From Saccopteryx bilineata (Eukaryota > Chordata > Mammalia > Chiroptera > Emballonuridae), in NCBI RefSeq assembly GCF_036850765.1, contig NC_089495.1:193829847-193893846 (forward strand): a stretch of 64,000 bases of DNA, written 5' to 3'. The notes under the pieces were generated by a model that saw nothing but the letters and a program-made list of their open reading frames with translations, ran no database searches and was not told where the DNA came from. Positions 59,611-64,000 of the stretch are shown here, piece by piece; within the stretch, counting starts at the first letter, position 1, and the number at the start of each line of letters is the position of its first letter. The position numbers and the translations under genes are program-made.

Positions 59611-60441
59611 ATTTTGTTTATTAACTGTTATGGTCAGTCTCTTGCCCTGACAGCATCCTAGAGCAAACTCTAGGGACAAGGCTTTCTTCCTTGCCCTTAA
59701 AACAACACTGGGCACGTGGCTGAGTAAACACCTTTTGAATGACTGGATGAACAGTTACTTCTGATAAAAAAAAAAAAGACCTTTCTGATGAGAACTGAAG
59801 GATAGAGGGACGGACGGCCCCTGCAAGTTGGGGGAAGACTTGTCCAGGCCGAGGACACAGCAAGTGCAAAGGCTCTGAGGGCAGAATCACGCTTGTGAGT
59901 TAGAGCAAAGGACACAGGCCAGGGGCTGAGCCCCGCGAGCCAAGGGTACGGGAGACGAGACAAGATGGGAAGGCTGGGAAAGCCTAAGTAGAACCTGGTG
60001 GCCAGGGGTAAGGAATTTATATCGTATTCTGTCATTTTTCAACACTAAGTCCTCTCTATGCTTCATTCATTTCATGAAATCATTATTCCCATTTAACAGA
60101 TAAGGCAAGTGAACCCCAAAGAGATCAGGCCACAAGCCCAGGGACCCACAACTGGTATGAGATGGAGGTGAGTGTACTGGGAGCCACTGGTGGGGGCTCC
60201 TGGGCTCCCTGTTCCCTGCAGAGTCCCCCTGAGTGTAGGTCTTGTGGCTCATGCCTCCCTGGGGCCCTTGGAGCTGTGTCACTCCCTAGGACCCCGAGAC
60301 AGGAGGAAGGGCCCGGGAGGAGGGAGCCAAGGAGGTCAGGGAGGAAGAGCAAGCAGAGCAGCCCGTCTGGCACCTGAGGCCACAGCTAGGATGGAATATG
60401 CCCTATGGAGTCCCAGGGCTCACACCCCTGTCAAGAGAAAG

Positions 60442-60486
60442 ACGTGTGTGCGCGCGCGTGTGTGTGTGTGTGTGTGTGTGTGTGTA
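60442..60486. repeat. Strict purine-pyrimidine alternation with (CG)n core
   Basis: ACGTGTGTGCGCGCGCG followed by TG repeats; about 45 bp alternates without a break, a Z-DNA-prone pattern. Confidence 0.93.
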
Positions 60487-60719
60487 ACCTGACCCCTGGG
60501 CCCTGCTGGCTTAGAGTTTGGGAGCTGCCCCTCTCTGCCCCATTGCTTCCACCCCCATGGCCTCTGCCTTGGCAGAGAGCTTGCTCCAGGACAGTGGAAA
60601 GGGCAGAGGCAGCTCCAAGTCACAATAAGGCAACAGATGGTGTTTGTGGGTGCTGCTGTTGTGAGGATGGGCTTCTGGGGTCTGGAAACTTTCCAGAGCT
60701 TGACAACTTGATTACTAAC

Positions 60720-61190
60720 TTTAGAAGTGGGGACTCTGGAGTCGACGTGCCTGGGTTTGGGTTCCTGGCCCTACCCGTAGTTGTGCGACTTTAAGCTGGT
60801 TACTTAACTCCACCACACCTCAACTTCCACACCTGTAAAATGGGCTCATAGCCTACCAGGAGTATGGCAATTACATGAGAAACAGTACAGCGTACTGCTA
60901 GGAAAACGGACTTTGGAGGTTTAATACTACCAAGGTTTAATATTGGAGGTCACTTTACTGTGACATCTTAATCAAGCTGCCTAACTTCCCTGGGGCCCCC
61001 TTTCCTCATATGTAAAAGGAGGCTAATAACAATATCCGCTTCCTAGAGTTGTGGGGATTGAGTGAGCTGAGACATTAATGTGGGCACATGCCCGGATGTT
61101 CGCTCGCGTGGTGATGGAGGAGGGGGACAATTCATCTAGACTCACATCACTTTGCACAGTGCCTGGCACAGTGTATGTGCTCACAAAAAT
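60720..61190 (+). mobile_element. Two MIR copies in series
   Basis: First copy about 60720-60890 (GGACTCTGGAGTCGACGTGC), second 60890-61190 (GTGCCTGGCACAGTGTATG near its end). Confidence 0.7.
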
Positions 61191-61504
61191 GAAAGACGCA
61201 GGCAGGGGACTCGTCGAAGGGACAGCGGCCCCTAGGCTCCCGCTAATGGCAGCCAGGCAGGAACGTGGGCCCGGAGTTTCCAAAGCAGCCAGCATTTCAA
61301 GAGAAACTAGAAATCTAGCTTTTCATCTGAACTGTCCCAAGGTTTACAACTTTTATGTAAAACATGGAGTAATCCAAACAAAGGCAGGCCTGAGAGTCAG
61401 GCTTGGCTGTGAGCTGGCCAGTTTGCAACCGTGGCTTTGAACTCACTGTGGTTATTTGATTCAGAGAACAGAGACAATGGAATGATAAGTTTAACAATTG
61501 TGCC

Positions 61505-61695
61505 ATGCCCCTAAAGTGTGCCAGGCACTTTAGAGAACATTCCCTCATTTAATCCTTGCAATAAGCACCCTGTGAAGTGGGGTCACAGTTATGCCCCCAT
61601 TTGACAGGTGAGAAAATGGAGGCACAGAAAGGTTCAACAACTGGCCCCAAGATCACTGGGCTGGTTGGCAGCGGAGCTGGGACTCAGACTTGGAT
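61505..61695 (-). mobile_element. MIR element
   Basis: GTGCCAGGCACTTTAGAG, CCCCCATTTGACAGGTGAG and GGAGCTGGGACTCAGAC in reverse MIR order. Confidence 0.8.
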
Positions 61696-62163
61696 CTTCC
61701 TCCCTCGGCAGTCTGTGCCTTGTCCCAACTCTGCTGGCTCTGACATCAAGCCGGTCTTAGGTGACTTGTGCCTCTATAGAAAGAAAAGGGTGACTGGTTT
61801 GGAACAGGGCTCAATACCTCTTCTCAAATTTTCCAAGAGCCCAGGGTAGTTTGCTCGCACGCTCCTAAGTGCCAGGAAGAATGAGGGTGTGTTCTCCGCC
61901 ATGCGGTTTGGGCATGGGAGCCCAGCCCCTCTCGGTAGCACTCAGTGCCCGGCTGTTTCAGCTTCATTTACCGGCATGTAAAGGAAATGTCACTGTCTTG
62001 TGACATTAATAATTATTCTCAGAAGCCGGGAGTTGCTTAAAAGCAAACTCTTTGTGATGTTATATGCGACCAGACACACATCGCTTTGGGTTTTCACAAC
62101 AGTTACGCAGCATTTGTGTGCCATGAGCTGGCATCAGATACAGATCGTGAAGGAGAGACAGCG

Positions 62164-62187
62164 GCTGGGGGGGGGGGAGGGGGGAGG
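62164..62187 (+). repeat. G-run
   Basis: Runs of 12 and 6 G separated by single A bases. Confidence 0.85.
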
Positions 62188-62858
62188 TATCCCAGAATAA
62201 CCAGCAGCAAATCCCAAAGCGGGTCCAGTAAAGGGTTAAGCCCAATGGTTAAGCAGGAGAGCTTAATACCTTTTGTTAACTCCAGCTCTACCAGGAAGGC
62301 TGACAGACCCAAACAAGCAAACAATAGCTGGAATTGTTCTAGTAAAAACTAGTCCAGCCGCATCATTTGCCAAATAATTTAAAAAACAGCTTAATTCTCC
62401 TCTGCTTCCTTAACTCCAACCCGACCTGAAAGCAAAAGGCAGATGGATCCTTGTCCTGACATCAAACCTTTTCTGCCCACGACACCTGCTTGGACGCCAG
62501 GACGGGCGGGAGAACGCTGAGGGACGGAGCGGAGACCCAGGGCCAGACCCAAGCACAGCCGAAACTACCACCTGTGGGAGTGTCAGCGTTTCTTGGAACT
62601 GGAGACCAAGATAGGATTGTTCAGACCACAAATGAGCACCCTGTCACCTCGAATGACTAGACAACATTGCCAGCAACGTATGCTAAGGTTTTGGTCCAGA
62701 AGCAACAATCTAATCTAAACGACCGACCGCAGGAGAAACTGTCATCAGAGCAGTACTTTAGAAAACAGGGGTGTCTAAAGCCGTGAGCCCCTTACTATAT
62801 TCCGTGGGGCGAGCGGGAACCGCCTCCGGTCCCCCAGAGCTCGCGCCGGGAGGCCTAC

Positions 62859-62974
62859 CTTCTATGTCACTCAGAGTCCGGACATCGGCGTCAGCAGTGA
62901 GCTTCAGTTTACCCAGACAGGTGCTGTTTACAGTAAGGCTGGGTGAGATCACTAGTTCTAGCATTTCCTTGTAC
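62859..62974 (-). CDS. EYA2: EYA2 coding exon C1 (start codon; residues 1-36)
   Basis: The exon begins after a TTTCAG acceptor at 62975-62976. After ten untranslated bases the start codon is at 62964-62962, with a purine at -3 (GGAAATGC). It encodes MLELVISPSL, then a lysine/leucine/aspartate stretch ending LSDIE, and stops one base into a glycine codon at the donor AAG|GTAGGC (62858-62857). The first ten residues match human EYA2 except residue 2 (Leu for Val). Residues 21-30 are diverged and one residue shorter than human as I remember it. A longer open frame begins upstream at 62988, but its first codons are polypyrimidine tract and acceptor, so the Met at 62964 is chosen. Since the exon starts with an acceptor, at least one 5' untranslated exon lies further upstream, outside the window. 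Confidence 0.95.
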
Positions 62975-64000
62975 CTGAAAGAAAACAAAGGGAAATATAA
63001 TTTATTCCATAATTATGCATGCTTGCTAATGATTTCTGTTCCTTTCCCTGAGAGTATAAATGCAAAAGCTGATTACCTAAACCCAGCCGTCTTATAAATT
63101 CTACATAATAAAAAATTCACTGAACTTCCTATCAAAGGGAGATGAGGAATTGGAATGAAGTGCTCGCTCCCCTCCGGAGAATACACCCACTTGATTAAAA
63201 CTTTCCCCTCCTTCCGACTGTCTTTTGCCATTAGAAAAATTATATTTTGGTCTCTTTTCAATGCCATCTGAATGAGCTGGAGTGATCCTGGGGGACTTCC
63301 TGGAAGAGGAAGGGAGAAACAGGTAAGGAGAGAGTGCTTGAATTTAGGTTCCCCAAAGCCAGAGAGTCACAGGGAGAAGTCGGAGTTGACTGTAGTTAAG
63401 AGGAAGGACTAAAAATGAACACGGCGTTACAGAGTGTGACTTGTTCCGACGGAGAAAGGCTCAAAAGACATCATTGATATTTAAGTCCCTCTAGGCAGCA
63501 AAACTCACAGCCCATCTCTGTGGTCCCTCCCGAGAAAGACTACACTAGCGCCTGAATTACTCCCAATTTTGACAAAATGTTATGGGGGCGGGGGAGGGAA
63601 GGATAGGGACAAGCCTTGTGGGTCGTTCTCATTTTTTATTGAAAACTTTTCCAACTCTGGCACTATGTCAGTACTTGTTCCTCCCAAATTCTGACCCACT
63701 GTGGTTAGGAAATGAGGTTTCTGGTTAATGTGCAGAACATTGTACATGGCAGTTTACAAAGGACTGAACTACAATCAGCCACGTTTGACACTGATTCAAG
63801 TTGTCCTCAGAGAAAGGCTACATTTATTGACTGCTCATCAGTATTCAAGGTCAGGATCCGCTGTCATTGTGTTAATAAACACAATGTACTGATTGATGGA
63901 TATGTGGTTACAAACCCAGATTTCATCATGAAAGGGTTGTGGATTCAAATTCCAGCGTCACTACTCACCACCTTGAGCAAGTTACCCAACTGCTCTAGGT
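62975..64000 (-). other. EYA2: EYA2 intron upstream of C1 (partial)
   Basis: No gene or recent repeat seen. A MIR-like fragment starts near 63915 and runs off the window. Confidence 0.8.

Larger units (their letters stand above)
49583..62858 (-). other. EYA2: EYA2 intron between C1 and C2 (13.3 kb)
   Basis: Holds a hAT at its 3' end, the tandem L1 at 52209-54496, an inverted repeat around 57034-57952, MIR/L2 fossils and microsatellites. Bases 54730-55280, 55500-56600 and 61750-62850 show no repeat I recognise. Confidence 0.85.
7484..62974 (-). other. EYA2: EYA2 gene, 5' coding half (six coding exons)
   Basis: Gene model assembled from six minus-strand exons with AG/GT borders. Coding lengths are 106, 46, 143, 117, 68 and 178 nt (658 nt in all), which join without a stop into residues 1-219 plus one base of codon 220. 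The translation follows mammalian EYA2 throughout as I know it; C2, C4 and C5 have the human exon lengths. EYA proteins are nuclear/cytoplasmic co-activators of SIX homeodomain factors and carry a C-terminal HAD-type tyrosine phosphatase. Only the N-terminal transactivation region is encoded here. Introns in transcript order are 13,276, 641, 5,116, 34,892 and 898 bp. I looked for the next exon (acidic/basic linker leading to the EYA domain) in 1-7483 and did not find it. No frameshift or stop was seen, so the locus looks functional. Confidence 0.96.

Noticed and set aside
62965..62988. An upstream in-frame Met for EYA2 at 62988
   Set aside because: This stretch is the polypyrimidine tract and AG of the C1 acceptor, so it is intronic and not translated.

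Overview
This is a window of mammalian nuclear DNA, almost certainly from a bat. It is dominated by tRNA-derived SINEs of bat type (about 400-bp GC-rich copies with intact tRNA-like heads) and by several families of non-autonomous hAT DNA transposons that still have matching 8-bp target-site duplications (TSDs). From memory of repeat families, the SINEs look more like horseshoe-bat (Rhinolophus/Hipposideros) elements than like Myotis VES. I did not identify the species.

The only host gene I can support is EYA2 (eyes absent homolog 2), on the minus strand and covering essentially the whole window. Six coding exons were placed by matching to the known EYA2 protein and checking splice sites: C1 62859-62974 (start codon 62964-62962), C2 49537-49582, C3 48753-48895, C4 43520-43636, C5 8560-8627 and C6 7484-7661. 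They join in frame with no stop to encode residues 1-219 plus one base of codon 220. This is the tyrosine/serine/proline-rich N-terminal transactivation half. The C-terminal EYA domain (SIX binding, HAD-type tyrosine phosphatase) must lie beyond base 1. The promoter and any non-coding first exon lie beyond base 64000.

Layout on the plus-strand scale: 1-7483 is intron downstream of C6, with an LTR-hAT-SINE nest. 7484-8627 holds C6 and C5, with an 898-bp intron between them. 8628-43519 is a 34.9-kb intron full of SINEs, hATs, MaLR LTRs, MIR and L2. 43520-49582 holds C4, C3 and C2. 49583-62858 is a 13.3-kb intron with an unusual tandem L1 and a 156-bp inverted repeat. 62859-64000 is C1 and upstream intron.

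I see no dedicated undescribed multi-gene system. The points most worth a second look are: (1) a hAT insertion 43 nt from the C2 splice acceptor whose TSD carries a perfect branch-point-like motif; (2) SINE copies that carry a CTCF-like core; (3) two L1 3' ends in tandem inside one pair of TSDs with no internal poly(A); (4) a gap-free 156-bp inverted repeat at about 91% identity; and (5) nested transposons whose order of insertion can be read directly.
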